Of a stretch of DNA of 64,000 bases, positions 1-12,300 are shown piece after piece. The stretch is taken from assembly GCA_009773155.1 (NCBI GenBank), contig WOVA01000005.1, forward strand, positions 19,218-83,217, written 5' to 3'. The translations under genes and the position numbers were made by a program. Numbering within the stretch: the stretch's first letter is position 1; each line of letters opens with the position of its first letter. The stretch is from Elusimicrobiota bacterium. Lineage in GTDB: Bacteria > Elusimicrobiota > Elusimicrobia > Elusimicrobiales > UBA9959. The notes beneath the pieces were generated by a model, which searched no databases, was not told the origin of the DNA, and saw only the letters and a list, made by a program, of their open reading frames with translations.

Positions 1-2
1 AG

Positions 3-137
3 CGCTACGGCAATAAACTGGACTGGTGGCGGCTGGAAGAGTACTTTTCCCTGTTTGAGCGGGCGGAAAAATTCGCCGAACTGAGAACAAGATATAACAA
101 GGAACAGGGAGGAGGGATGAGAATGGGGAAGGGATGA
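3..137 (+). CDS. C-terminal end of an unidentified protein (gene runs off the window)
   Basis: An open frame enters from the left edge and ends at a TGA at 135-137. The visible 44 residues are charged and aromatic (LDWWRLEEYFSLFERAEKFAEL) and look like the helical tail of a real protein rather than random translation. The last ten residues are Gly/Met-rich and may be read-through of low-complexity DNA. The next gene starts 16 bases later on the same strand, so the two probably form one transcript. From memory, tails of this kind occur in nucleotidyltransferase-like genes that sit beside a small partner such as the following gene, but too little is visible to name it. Confidence 0.4.
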   Translation, partial: RYGNKLDWWRLEEYFSLFERAEKFAELRTRYNKEQGGGMRMGKG

Positions 138-153
138 GGATGGGACAGGGCTG

Positions 154-366
154 ATGAATAAAAGCGAGAAAAAAGAGCTAAAGGAACTGGCGCTCTCCAT
201 GGCGTTTCGTTCGGATATGGATAAAGCGGCCAGGGCTCGCTCAAGCCGGTCAGAGCGGGAGATCCCTCTGGATGAATTTGTCAGTTTCCTCAACGCCTAC
301 AACGGTTTTGTCAATCATCAACCCAGGCAGTTCCGGAAAATTGAAGGCGGAAAATGGCGGGCATAG
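154..366 (+). CDS. Small acidic/basic helical protein, possible antitoxin-like partner of the upstream gene
   Basis: The frame encodes 70 residues. The N-terminal half is a Lys/Glu/Arg-rich helix and the C-terminal half carries the pattern FLNAYNGFVNHQPRQFRKIEG. A conserved-looking N-H-x-P-x-x-F-x-x-I motif of this type is familiar from short proteins encoded beside nucleotidyltransferase-like genes, so a toxin-antitoxin-like pair with the upstream truncated gene is possible; this is memory-based inference. There is no signal peptide. Its stop codon overlaps the proposed ATG of the giant gene by 13 bases in another frame, or would abut a GTG at 366 if that codon is the true start of the giant gene. 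Confidence 0.5.
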   Translation: MNKSEKKELKELALSMAFRSDMDKAARARSSRSEREIPLDEFVSFLNAYNGFVNHQPRQFRKIEGGKWRA

Positions 367-3300
367 TGGGACAGGGAATCAGGGAAGGGGGAGGGCGATT
401 TACATCGCCCGCTGCAGTTATTTTTCTATTTTTATCCTTTATTCTGTATCCTTTAACTTTTCTTCACGCCGAGACGCGCATAAAAACGGTGGAGTATAAC
501 TTCGGCGGCTATTACAGCGCCACCGACATCGCTTCCGGCGCCACCCGGCAGATCTCCGCCCGGCGGGTTAAGCTGCCGGAGAACGGCAAGACCATCCGCA
601 GCGCCTGGCTGGAATTCGAGGGGCTGGCCGTCTCCGCCGCCGATATCAGCGCCCTGTACCTCTATTTTGACGCGGCTTCCACCGCCACCACCGCCCGCCT
701 TACCACCGGCATATACACCGACCATACCGGCGAATCCATACGGCTTTTCGCCAGGGCGGACGTTACCGCCGCCGTGAGCGGCCAGCTGGCGAACCTGGCC
801 GCCGGAGTTGATTTCGCCGCCGCGGTGCGCATCACCGGGCCCGCCTCCAACATGCACACGGCGAAGCTCTATATCACTTACGAGTACGACGACCAGTCGC
901 CTGTGCAGGTGAAAACGGTGCGCTTCCCCCTGTATTCGGACTACGCCGCTCTCATAGCGGCTTTTACCACGCAGCAGGCGGCCGGTACTATACCGATGCA
1001 GTACCTGGCCGGCGTGGCCGACACCACCGGCTTCGCTTTGCAGCAGCAATGGTTTGAAATACGCGCCTACAGGCAGTCAGCGGCCTCCACCACCGACGGT
1101 TCTATTCGTCTGAACATAGGCGGCGGAACTAATGAACAGATTATGAACCTGGACGGGAGCCTGATTGATACTTACGACTTCCGCTACCTGTCCTCCACCA
1201 CCGTGGTGCCGGGCTTCTCCACCGGCACCCTGCAGACGGTGAACCTGATCACCACGCAGAACCCGCTGAATCTGCTTTCCGGCGAGGTGGTGCTGACCTA
1301 TGAGTTCTCCCCGGCCTCGCCGGCAAAGACGCAGACGGTGCGGCAGTACCTCGGCCAGGCCGAACTCGCCGCGGCCAACTCGGCGCTGTCCGCGCCGGTC
1401 CGGCTGAGGGAGGAAGGGATAACCCTCAGGCGGGTCTATGCCAGGATATTCGGCAGCTTTGACTCGGCCACCGCGGACGCGCTGCCGGTGGATTCCTCCA
1501 TAGGCGCCAGCCTGGTAGCGCAGCGAAGTTACAGCATCAGGTCGCAGGCACTCCAAATCTCGGGCTACCAGTTCTTCCACGATATGACCGCCGCCATAGG
1601 CGGCTGGACCAACGGGGAACTGGCCCGCTCCACGGTGACGGCCGCCTCCAATGCGGGCGGCGCCACCGGCGCGCATGGCGCCGAGCTGATACTGACCTAC
1701 GACTATACCAATGACGCCGCCCATACTTCACATTATCTGGTCTTCGGCGGAAACACTACCAGCACCACCAAGCCCTACGGCTATACCGCGCCGCTGTACT
1801 ATCCGGAGACGGCCGGCAGTTCTAAAACGGTCACAGGAGCGTACCTGGCGGCCGACCTGCTGAACAATACCGCTACCCAGGACTTCAGCACTACCGTAAA
1901 TTTCAACGGGAACTCTCCCCTTACCGTGAACCATCGTACCGTAGGCGAGGCCAACCTGGTGCGGCAGTTCTACCAGAACCTGCCGCAGGTCTCCACCCTG
2001 CCGGCTGCCGTCGTCTTTAATTACACGCTCAGCCCCACTGACGGTTCGTTGGGCGGCCAGGCGGCGATCTCCTACCTTTATGTGCCGCCGCCCAAGCTGG
2101 TTGTTTCGCTGACTCAGCGGGCTAATGGTTCAACGCTCGTCACAGGTTCCTATACCAATGCCAGGGAGATAGCGCTGGAAGGTGTCGTTTCCAGTTCTAT
2201 GAGCGCGGATAACCTGGCCTTGGTACTGGAAATAAAGCCGTCAGCCTCCGCCTTTGACGGCCTGAACCTGACCACCGGGACTTTCAGCGGCTATTCCGGC
2301 ACGCCGCTGACCGTCAGTTTAAGTTCTTCCGGCCTGACTTCGGGTACGGTATATAAATGGCGGGCCCGCGCCGCCGGCGACGGCGGTCCCGGCGGCTGGA
2401 CCGCTTTTACCGACCCGTCTTTCGCCGTGGACTATTCCAGTCCCCCCGCTCCGGCCATGGCCGCCATAAACCCGGCCCATAACGCCAACCTGAACATAAC
2501 GGCCTTCCCCTTAGCCTGGGAAGCCGTGGCCGATATAGACGGTTCCGGCCTGAAGAACTACGAGTTGCAGGTGGCCACCTCCGCCGACTATGCTACGCTG
2601 TCCTTCAGCTCCGCGCCGCTGACCGCTTCGGCGCAGATCTCCGGCCTGACGCAGAAATATTATTACTGGCGCGTCCGGGCGCTGGACAATGCCGGCAATA
2701 CCGGCCTCTGGTCAGTTGAAAGGAATTTCCGGGTGGACCTTTCCACGCCCACGGCCGTGAGCAATATGGGTTCCGGCGACCAAAGCTGGCGCAAGGCCAA
2801 TAACGGAGTTTACGACGTGGATTTCGCCGACCTGGGCGATTCGCTGATAAAGCAGGTGGAGGTCAAAGTTACATCCGGCGCGGCGCAGACCGGCACGATC
2901 TTCTCAGACTGGACGCCGGCGTTGACCGCTGTGAACGCCGTCTCTTATTCCGCCGATTGGCCGCTGCCGGCCGGAGTATGGGACCTTATGCAGAGCTGGA
3001 CCACCAATTTTGTGTCGGTGCGGGTTACGGACTATTCCTCCAATACCTACACTTTGGCCGACGCCTTCAGGGTTTTTAAGGACACCGTGGCGCCGACTTT
3101 CGTCAATAGCGAGGCAGGCGGCGATAATACCTGGCGCAAGACGGGCCGCAGCTACAATGTAGACTTCGCCGACACATATTCTAAATTGGCCGGCGCTAAA
3201 TACGAGGCCTGGACCGGCGCGGGGAAGACCGGTACGCAGAAAAAAGCCCTGACGGCCATCCCCGGAGTTTCAGGGGCTTCCTACGACACCGACTGGGGCG

Positions 3301-6300
3301 TGGACTTCGCCGCGCTGGAGGACAGCGCGACCAACTATGTTTCCATAGAACTCTATGACGTGGCCGGCAATACGGCCACCATCACCGACGCCTTCTACAT
3401 TAAAAAGGACACCACGCCGCCGTCCAATGTCAACGGCGAGGCCGGGGGGGATAATACCTGGCGCAAGGCGGGCCGGAATTATAATGTGGACTTCGCCGAC
3501 GCGGGCTCGGGGCTGAACGGCGCCAAATACGCGGCGCGCACCGGGCCGAATTACACCGGCTCGCTCAAGATCGCTTCCACCACGATAGCGGGGGTAAGCG
3601 GGGGTTCGTTCAATACCGACTGGGGCGTGGACTTCGCCGCGCTGGAGGACAGCGCGACCAACTATGTTTCCATAGAACTCTATGACGTGGCGGGCAATAC
3701 GGCGACCATCACCGACGCTTTCTACATTAAAAAGGACACCACGCCGCCGTCCAATGTCAACGGCGAGGCCGGGGGGGATAATACCTGGCGCAAGGCGGCC
3801 AAGGCCGGCGGTTATAACGTGGACTTCGCCGACGGCGGCTCTCTGCTGGCCGGGGCGGCCTATGAGGCCTGGACCGGCGCGGGGAAGACCGGTGCGCAGA
3901 AAAAAGCCCTAACGGCCATCCCGGGGGTTTCAGGGGCTTCCTACGACGCCGACTGGGGCGTGGACTTCGCCGCGCTGGCCGACGAGAGCACGAACTATCT
4001 CTCGGTGGAAGTTTACGACGTGGCCGGGAACACCTCCACCATCACCGACGCTTTCAGGGTCAGAAAAGACACCACGTCCCCGCGAATAACGGATCTTCAG
4101 ACCGGCGACGATGTCTGGCGCAACTCGCCCGGAACCGCTTATAATGTGGATTTCAACGATCCTATCCTGTTAGAGCATGCGCAATATGCCATCTGGTCGG
4201 CCCAGGGCAGGACCGGGACCCTGCGCAAAGACTGGACCTTCATAACCGGCTCGCCCATAAACGCGGCCTCATACACGACGGACTGGCCGGTGGATTTCTC
4301 CGCTCTGGCGGAGGGGCAGACCACCAACTATGTTTCGGTGCGGGCCTGGGACGTGGCCGGCAGCACCGCCGTCCTTGACGACGTGTTCTACGTACAGAAA
4401 GACGTCACCCTGCCGGCGATAACCGACAACCAGGCCGGCGACGATACCTGGCGCAGGTCTTCCGGCACGGTTTATAATGTGGACTTCGCGGACGCGGGCG
4501 GCTCGCTCTTGCAGAAGGTTCAGGTTAAGATTACAACAGGTTCAGCGCAGACCGGAACCCTGATAACCGACTGGGCCGACATCATAACCGGCATTAATTC
4601 CGGCTCTTATACCGCCGACTGGCCCCTGACCTCCGACCTCTGGTCACTGCTGCCGGGCGGCCGCTCATATGTCTCCGTGCGAGCTTACGATTATGCGGGG
4701 AACAGCCAATCGCAAACCGATGTCTTTTACGTTCAGAAAGACACGCAGGCCCCGACGATGACCGACAACCAAAGCGGCGACGATGCCTGGCGCAAGGACG
4801 CTGCAACGCTTTACAATGTGGATTTCGCAGACGCGGGCGGCTCTCTGCTGGCGAAGTTCCAGGTGCGCGCTTCCACTAGTAGCGGCGCGGCCGGGCCGTT
4901 CAGCCCCGACTGGACCGACAATCTCACCGGTATAAATTCCGCCTCCTATACCGCTGACTGGCCGCTGACCCCCGGTATCTGGGACCTGCTCCGGAGCGGC
5001 ACGAATTACGTTTCTGCGCGGGTTTTTGACAATGCCGGCTCTTCAACCGGGGTTACGGATGTTTTTTATGTCAAAAAGGACACCTCAGCTCCGACGATAA
5101 CAGACAACCAGGCCGGCGACGACACCTGGCGCAGGTTCGGCGGCACGGTCTATAATGTGGACTTCGCCGATCCAGGCGCGGGACTTTCCGGGGCGAAGTA
5201 TGAGGCCTGGACCGGAACCGGCAGGACCGGGACGCGGCTGATATCCCCGACGGCCATAACAGGGGTTTCCGGCGCCTCATTCACCAATGACTGGTCCGTG
5301 GATTTTACGCTGCTGGCGCAGGGCACGAACTATATTTCAGTGGAGGCTTATGACGCGCTGGCCTCCACGGCCTCGGTTGCCGATGTCTTTTATGTCAGGA
5401 AAGACAATGCCGCCCCGGTTATAACCGACAACCAGGCCGGCGATCTGACCTGGCGCAATGCCGCCGGGACGGTTTACAATGTTGATTTTGCGGACCTGAA
5501 TTCGGGGCTCACCACCGCGCAGTACAAAATTACAACAGGGGTCGGACTAACCGGCGCGCTCAGAAAAGACTGGACCGACATCGTTTCATCGGTGAACGGT
5601 ATCCCTTCATATCAGACAGACTGGCAGATAGATTTTAATTCCCTCGTAAGCGGAGATACGAACTATATTTCTGTAAGGGCCTATGACCTCGCCGGCAATT
5701 TAGCGCAGGTGAATGACGTATTCTTCGTCCTGAAGGATACAGTCGCGCCGACAATCGCAAATAATGCCCCGGCGGCTTATGGGCCCTATGCGCTTGATCC
5801 GGGCAGTGTTCTGGACGTGGATTTTTTTGATACCGGCGGTTCAAGACTGAATAATGTCCAGTACAGCGTTTCTTCAGGGCCGGCTCAGACAGGTACCATC
5901 CTCAAGGATTGGACAAATATCGCCTTAAACATCGGCGCCACATATTACACCCAGAACTGGGGAGTTGATTTCTCGGCTTTGGTCAAAGAACCGGCCACGA
6001 ATTATGTCTCTGTCCGGGCTTTTGATCATGCCGGCTCGTCCAGCGTTACAATAGACGCTTTTAAGATCTTCCGTTCTTCTTCCAACGCGCCCGAGGTTTT
6101 TGATTATCAAAGCGGTGATGATGTCTGGAGAAATTCATCTGGCACGGTTTACAATGTGGATTTCTCGTCAAATTCGGATTATGCCCTAAGCTGGTTTGAG
6201 GCGCAGGCCTGGTCCCAGACAGGCCAGTTGGGGGATCTGCTCGTTAACTGGACGACTGTACAGACAAATCTTAACGTGGCTCTGTATACCACCGACTGGG

Positions 6301-9300
6301 CTCTGCCGCAGACATTTTTCAACCAGATGAGGGAGGGAATAAATTATATTTCGCTCAGGGTTTACGATTCCTCCGTGCCGGTGGCGAATATAAGCTCAAG
6401 GCAGGAGGTTTTTTATGTCAAAAAAGACACTTCTCCGCCCTCGGTACCGGCTCTTCTGGCCCCCGCCGATAATGCCGCTATAAAATACGCGAATGTGAGT
6501 TTTGACTGGGGTGATTCAAACGGCCTGGAGTCGGGAACTTCAAATTATGAGCTGCTGGTCGCGACCTCCTCCGATTTTACAACGATAACAGCAAGTTCAG
6601 GCCCGGTTATAAGCCAGGCTTCAATACCGGGACTGGCTGAAAATCCTTATTACTGGCGCGTCAGGGCAAAAGACAATGCCGGCAATTTTTCCGTTTATTC
6701 ATCAACAAGATTTTTCAGGATTGACCTAAGCACGCCGACCATTAATAACCTGCAGGGCAACGCCACCCATTATCTGACGGCGAACACCGGGCTCTATAAC
6801 GTCGATTTCGCCGACTCCGGCGGCTCGCTGCTGGACAAGGCTCAGGTCAGGCTGACTTCGGGCCCCGCCCAGACCGGCACGCTGCTGGCGGACTGGACCG
6901 ACGCCGTGACCGGGATCAACGCCCTTTCCTATACAGCCGACTGGGGCCTGCCCGCCTCGGTCTGGAACGCGCTGCCTTCCGGCCCCACAGGCTATGTCTC
7001 GGTGAAGGTCTTTGACCGGGCCGGCAATTATCTGGTCCAGAGCGACGTCTTCACGGTCTGGAAGGACACGGCGCCGCCTTACGCCGTAGACAACCAGCCT
7101 GGCGACGATGTCTGGCGCGGCGCGGATCCGGGCGCGATATATGACGTGGATTTCTACGACCTGGAGTCGCTGCTGACCACGGCCCAATACCGCCTGTATT
7201 CCGGCGCGGGCCAGACCGGCATACTGCGCAAGGACTGGACCAACATCGTTTCCCTGCCCGGCGGAACCAGCCAATATTTGCTTAACTGGGGCGTTGATTT
7301 CGCCGCCGCGGCGGAAGGTTTCAACTATGCCAGCGTCAGGCTTTTTGACAAGGCCGGGCTGTCCACCACAACGGCGGACCTGTTCTATGTGAAAAAAGAC
7401 ACCACGCCGCCCTCTATAACCGACAACCAAAGCGGCGACGCGGTCTGGCGCGGCGCCCCAGGCACGGCCTATAACGTGGATTTCGCGGACCTGGCCTCCG
7501 GGCTTACCACGGTGCAGTACAAGGTGACTACGGAAGCCGCCGAGGCCGGTACTCTGGTGAAAGACTGGACTTTGATAGTTCCGAACCTGAACGGGCAGAA
7601 TTCCTATACTACGGACTGGACTCTGGATTTTGCCGCGCTCCTGGAGAGCGTCACAAACTATATTTCGGTGAGGGCTTATGATGGATTGGGCCGTGGGACA
7701 ACGGTGCAGGATGTTTTCTATGTCAGGAAAGACGTTACGCTGCCGGCCATTACGGACAATCAAAGCGGCGACGATGTCTGGCGTAATGCCGATACGGCCT
7801 CCTATGCCGTGAGTTTCGCCGACGCCGGCGGCTCGCTGCTGGACAGGGCGCAGGTGAAGATAACCTCCGGCCCAGCCCAGTCGGGGACGCTGGTCTCGGA
7901 TTGGACCGACCGGCTGACAGGCATAAACGCCGCCTCCTATACCGCGCCGTGGCAGCTCGGCTCCGCGCTCTGGAATCTGCTGCCCGAAGGGCAGAGTTAT
8001 GTGTCGGTGCGCGTCTACGACGGGGCTGCCAATGTGAGTTCGCTCACGGACGCTTTCTATGTAAGGAAGGATACCAGCGCGCCTTCCATAACCGACAATC
8101 AGGCCGGCGACGACGCCTGGCGCGCCGCCAATACCGGCTCCTACAATGTGGATTTCGCCGACACAGGCGGCTCATTGCTGCAGAAAGTGCAGGTTAAGAT
8201 AACCACAGGCGCGGCGCAGACAGGGACGCTGATTACCGACTGGGCCGATAATCTCACCGGTATAAATTCCGCCTCCTATACCTCCGACTGGCCGCTGGCT
8301 ACAGGTTACTGGGACCTGCTGCAGTCGGGCACAAATTATGTTTCGGTGCGGGTTTTTGACAATGCGGGCTCTTCAACAACGCTGACCGACGCTTTCTATG
8401 TGCGCAAGGACACGCAGGCCCCGAGTATAACCGATGGCCAGAGCGGCGACAGCGTCTGGCGTAATACGAACTCCGGTCTTTATAATGTGGATTTCGCCGA
8501 CGCCGGCGGCTCGCTGCTCTCTAAATTCCAGGTCAGGGCGTCCACAAACACCGGCGGGGCCGCGCCGTATGTGTTTGACTGGGCCGATAATCTCACCGGC
8601 ATGAATTCCGCCTCTTATACTGCCGACTGGCCGCTGCTTGCCGCTTACTGGTCGCTGCTGTTACCCGGCACAAACTACATTTCCGTGCGCGCATACGATA
8701 ATGCCGGCTCTGCTGCCGCCCTGGCCGACGCTTTCTATGTTTTGAAGGACACGCAGAATCCGTCCGGTTTTGCCGTCTCGCCGGACTACGCCGGAACGCT
8801 GAATTTTAATGTCGCCTATTCAACTTCGGACGCGGGGCCCTCCGGTGTGGATTATGTCAGGCTGTATTACACCATGAACACGGCCGCGCCCTATACCTGG
8901 ACGCAGTTCGGGACCACTTTCAATTCCAGCCCCATAGCCTTCACCGCGCCCTCGGCCGGCACGGCGGGCTTCAGGATAGTCGCCTATGACCGGGCCGGCA
9001 ATACTGATGAAGCGGCCCCGCCGGCCGCCGAAACCGCGCCGGAGGATTCCACGGTCATAGACCTAAGCGCCCCGGCCATAACCGACAACCAAAGCGGCGA
9101 CGATACCTGGCGTAATTCGGCCGGGACAGTCTACAATGTTGATTTCTCGGCCCCAGGCGCCTCCCCGCTGGACACGGCGCAGTACAAGGCGACTGCCGGA
9201 CCCGGCCAGACAGGGGATGTCCTGAAAGACTGGGCCACTATAGCCGCCAATATAAACTCTGCCAATTACACGATAGACTGGCCGGTGGATTTTGCCGCGC

Positions 9301-12300
9301 TGAAGTCCAGCTTCAACTATGTCTCGGCGCGGGTCTGGACCATGGCCGGTACCACCACCACGGCCAATGACGTTTTCTACGTGAAGAAAGACACCTCAGT
9401 CCCGTCAATTATAGACAATCAGGCCGGTGATAATGTCTGGCGCAGGGCGGCGGGAACGCTTTACAACGTGGACTTCCAGGACACGCTGTCGCTGCTGGCC
9501 AATGTGCAGTATTCGGCTTCGTCGGTGGCCGCGTCCGCCTCGGGAAATATTGTGCCCTGGACCAATATCGCCGCCGGTATTTCCGCCGAAAATTATACCG
9601 CCGACTGGGCCGTGGATTTTGCCGCGCTGGGCAGCGGCCCCACCAATTATATCTCGGCGCGCGCTTATGACCTGGCCGGTAATATATCGGTAAGCACGGA
9701 TGTTTTCCATGTGCTCAAGGATACCGTGGCTCCGACGATAATCGTCAATCAGCCGGGCGACTCGGTCTGGCGCGCCGCCAATACCGGCGTCTATAACGTG
9801 GACTTCGCCGACGCCGGCGGTTCGCTGCTCTCGGCCTTCCAGGTGCGGGCCTCCAGCGGGCCCGGCCTGACCGGCACGCTGGCCTTTGACTGGTCCAATC
9901 TCGTTACGGGCATAAATTCCGCTTCTTATACCGGTGACTGGTCATTAACCGCCGATCATTGGTCGCTGCTGTTGCCGGGCACAAATTATATCTCGGTGCG
10001 GGTATGGGACAATGCCGGCACTACCGTAACGCTTAACGACGCTTTCTATGTCCTCAAGGACGTAGCCGGGCCGGTTATAACCGACAACCAGCCGGGTGAC
10101 GACGTCTGGCGTAGCGCCGCCGACGCTCTTTATAATGTGGATTTCAACGACCCGCTTTCGGGTTTGTCGGCTCTCTACGCCAAAGTCCACAGCGAATTGA
10201 ATCAAGGGGGTATATTACTGGCCGATTGGGCGCTGGTAACGGCTTTGAGCGGGAATTCACATACCGCGGACTGGCCGCTGACCTCTTCACTATTTACCGC
10301 CATGGCGGAAGGCGTCAATCATGTTTCACTGCGGGTTCACGACGCCGTCAACAACCAAGCCACGCTGGTTGACGCGTTCTATGTCAAAAAAGACATTACC
10401 GGCCCGACAATAACCGATAATCAGGCCGGCGACGCGGTCTGGCGTTCTACTTACGGCGCGCTCTATAACGTGGACTTCGCCGACAGCCTGTCGCTTCTTT
10501 CCAGATTCCAGATACGGGCGTCCAGCGGGCCCAATTATACCGGAACGCAGGCGATGGGTTGGACCGACGTAGTTACGGGCATAAATTCCGCCTCCTATAC
10601 TGCCGACTGGCCGCTGGCCGCCGGCCACTGGGCGCTGCTGCTGCCCGGCACCAACTATATTTCCGTGCGCGCTTTTGACAATGCCGCCGCTTCTACCACG
10701 CTGGCCGATGTTTTCTATGTGCTCAAGGACACCGTCGCGCCGGCGGCAATAGCGAACCTCACCGCCGGGACCGGCTCCGAAGGAGAAATCACGCTTTCCT
10801 GGACCGCTTCCGGCGACGACGGTTCTTCCGGGACGGCTTCCGCCTACATAGTAAAGGTTTCGTCCATCGTGGCTATAGATGCCGGCAATTTTGACGCGGC
10901 TCCGGCTTATGCGCAGAACTGGCAGCCGGCCGCCGCGGGGCTTACCGAGAACGGTTCGTTGACAGGTTTACAGGCCGATGCTATTTACTATGTCGCGATA
11001 AAGGTCCGGGATAAGGCCGGCAATCTCTCTACCATCTCCAATCTGCCTTCGGCCCGGACCGGCGCCGATATCACCCCGCCGGGGGCTATAACAACACTTG
11101 CCGCAGCCACCGGGGCCTTTGAGGGCCAGGTGGATCTCTCCTGGACCGCCGTTGGAGATAACGGGGTGGCCGTCGGCACCGCCACCGCCTACCTGGTGCG
11201 TTATCGCACCGACCAGGCCATTACCACACTGGCTCTCTGGGACGGCGCGCAGGTATATACCCAGAGCTGGCAGCCGCTGGGGGCAGGCGAGGCCGAGGTG
11301 AAAACGATAAGCGGCCTTGTGCCGGGCACGGTTTATTACTGGGCCATCAGGGCCGTGGACGAGGTGAACAATACCGGGGGGCTTTCCAACAGCCCTTCCG
11401 CCCCCGCCCAGACCGCCGGCGCCGTGGGCGGTATTATGCAGTTCGGCGTCAGTACCAGCTACGATGTGCCATATATAAGGAAATGGTCGCCGCCGGACTT
11501 CGGCTCTGCCCAGACCGGGGTGAAAACCAATGCCGCCGGAACTTCGCAGATACGACATGCGGTGATGAAAGCCTCCGGGCTGCGCAATGAGAAGCTGTCC
11601 GGCCTGCTCTCCTCCGACGGCGTGCTGCAGATACAGCGCTATAACGGAACTACGGATATCTGGACCAATGAATGGAGCGTAACGGATATAGGCGCTACGA
11701 ATTCCATTTACCGCGGTTTTGATATCGCCTATGAACAGAATTCCGGCCGGGCTATGGTCCTCTACAACGGCGCGACGGCCGGCCAGTTGAAATACAATAT
11801 CTGGAACGGCTCCTCCTGGAGCGGGGCCGTAACACTGACCAGCGGCACGGCCAATGCCTCGCTGTGGGTGCGGCTGGAGCCCAAACCCAATTCCGACGAG
11901 CTGATGGCCGTCGTCCTTAAAGCGACCTCCCTTGAAATCTACGCGATGCGCTGGACTTCAACCACCTGGAAAGACGACAATCAGATAGTCGCCAGCGCGG
12001 GCTCCAGCGCCAAGCAGAATTATGATGTCGCCTGGGAAAAAACCCTGGGACGCTGCCTGGTGACATATAACGGCGGCACGCTCGGCAGGGCGGACACCAA
12101 GATATGGGACGGCGCCGCCTGGTCGGCATATACGTCCAATTATTTCGCCTTTCAGGGCGGCAACGGCGCCGCGCAGTGGATACGGCTGATTTCCGACCCC
12201 ACTCCCAACTCCAATAAGATAGGCGCCGCGTCCGTGGACAGCGCCGCCGACTGGAACGCCTCCATCTGGGACAATGGCTGGACCGCCCAGGCCACTGAAA

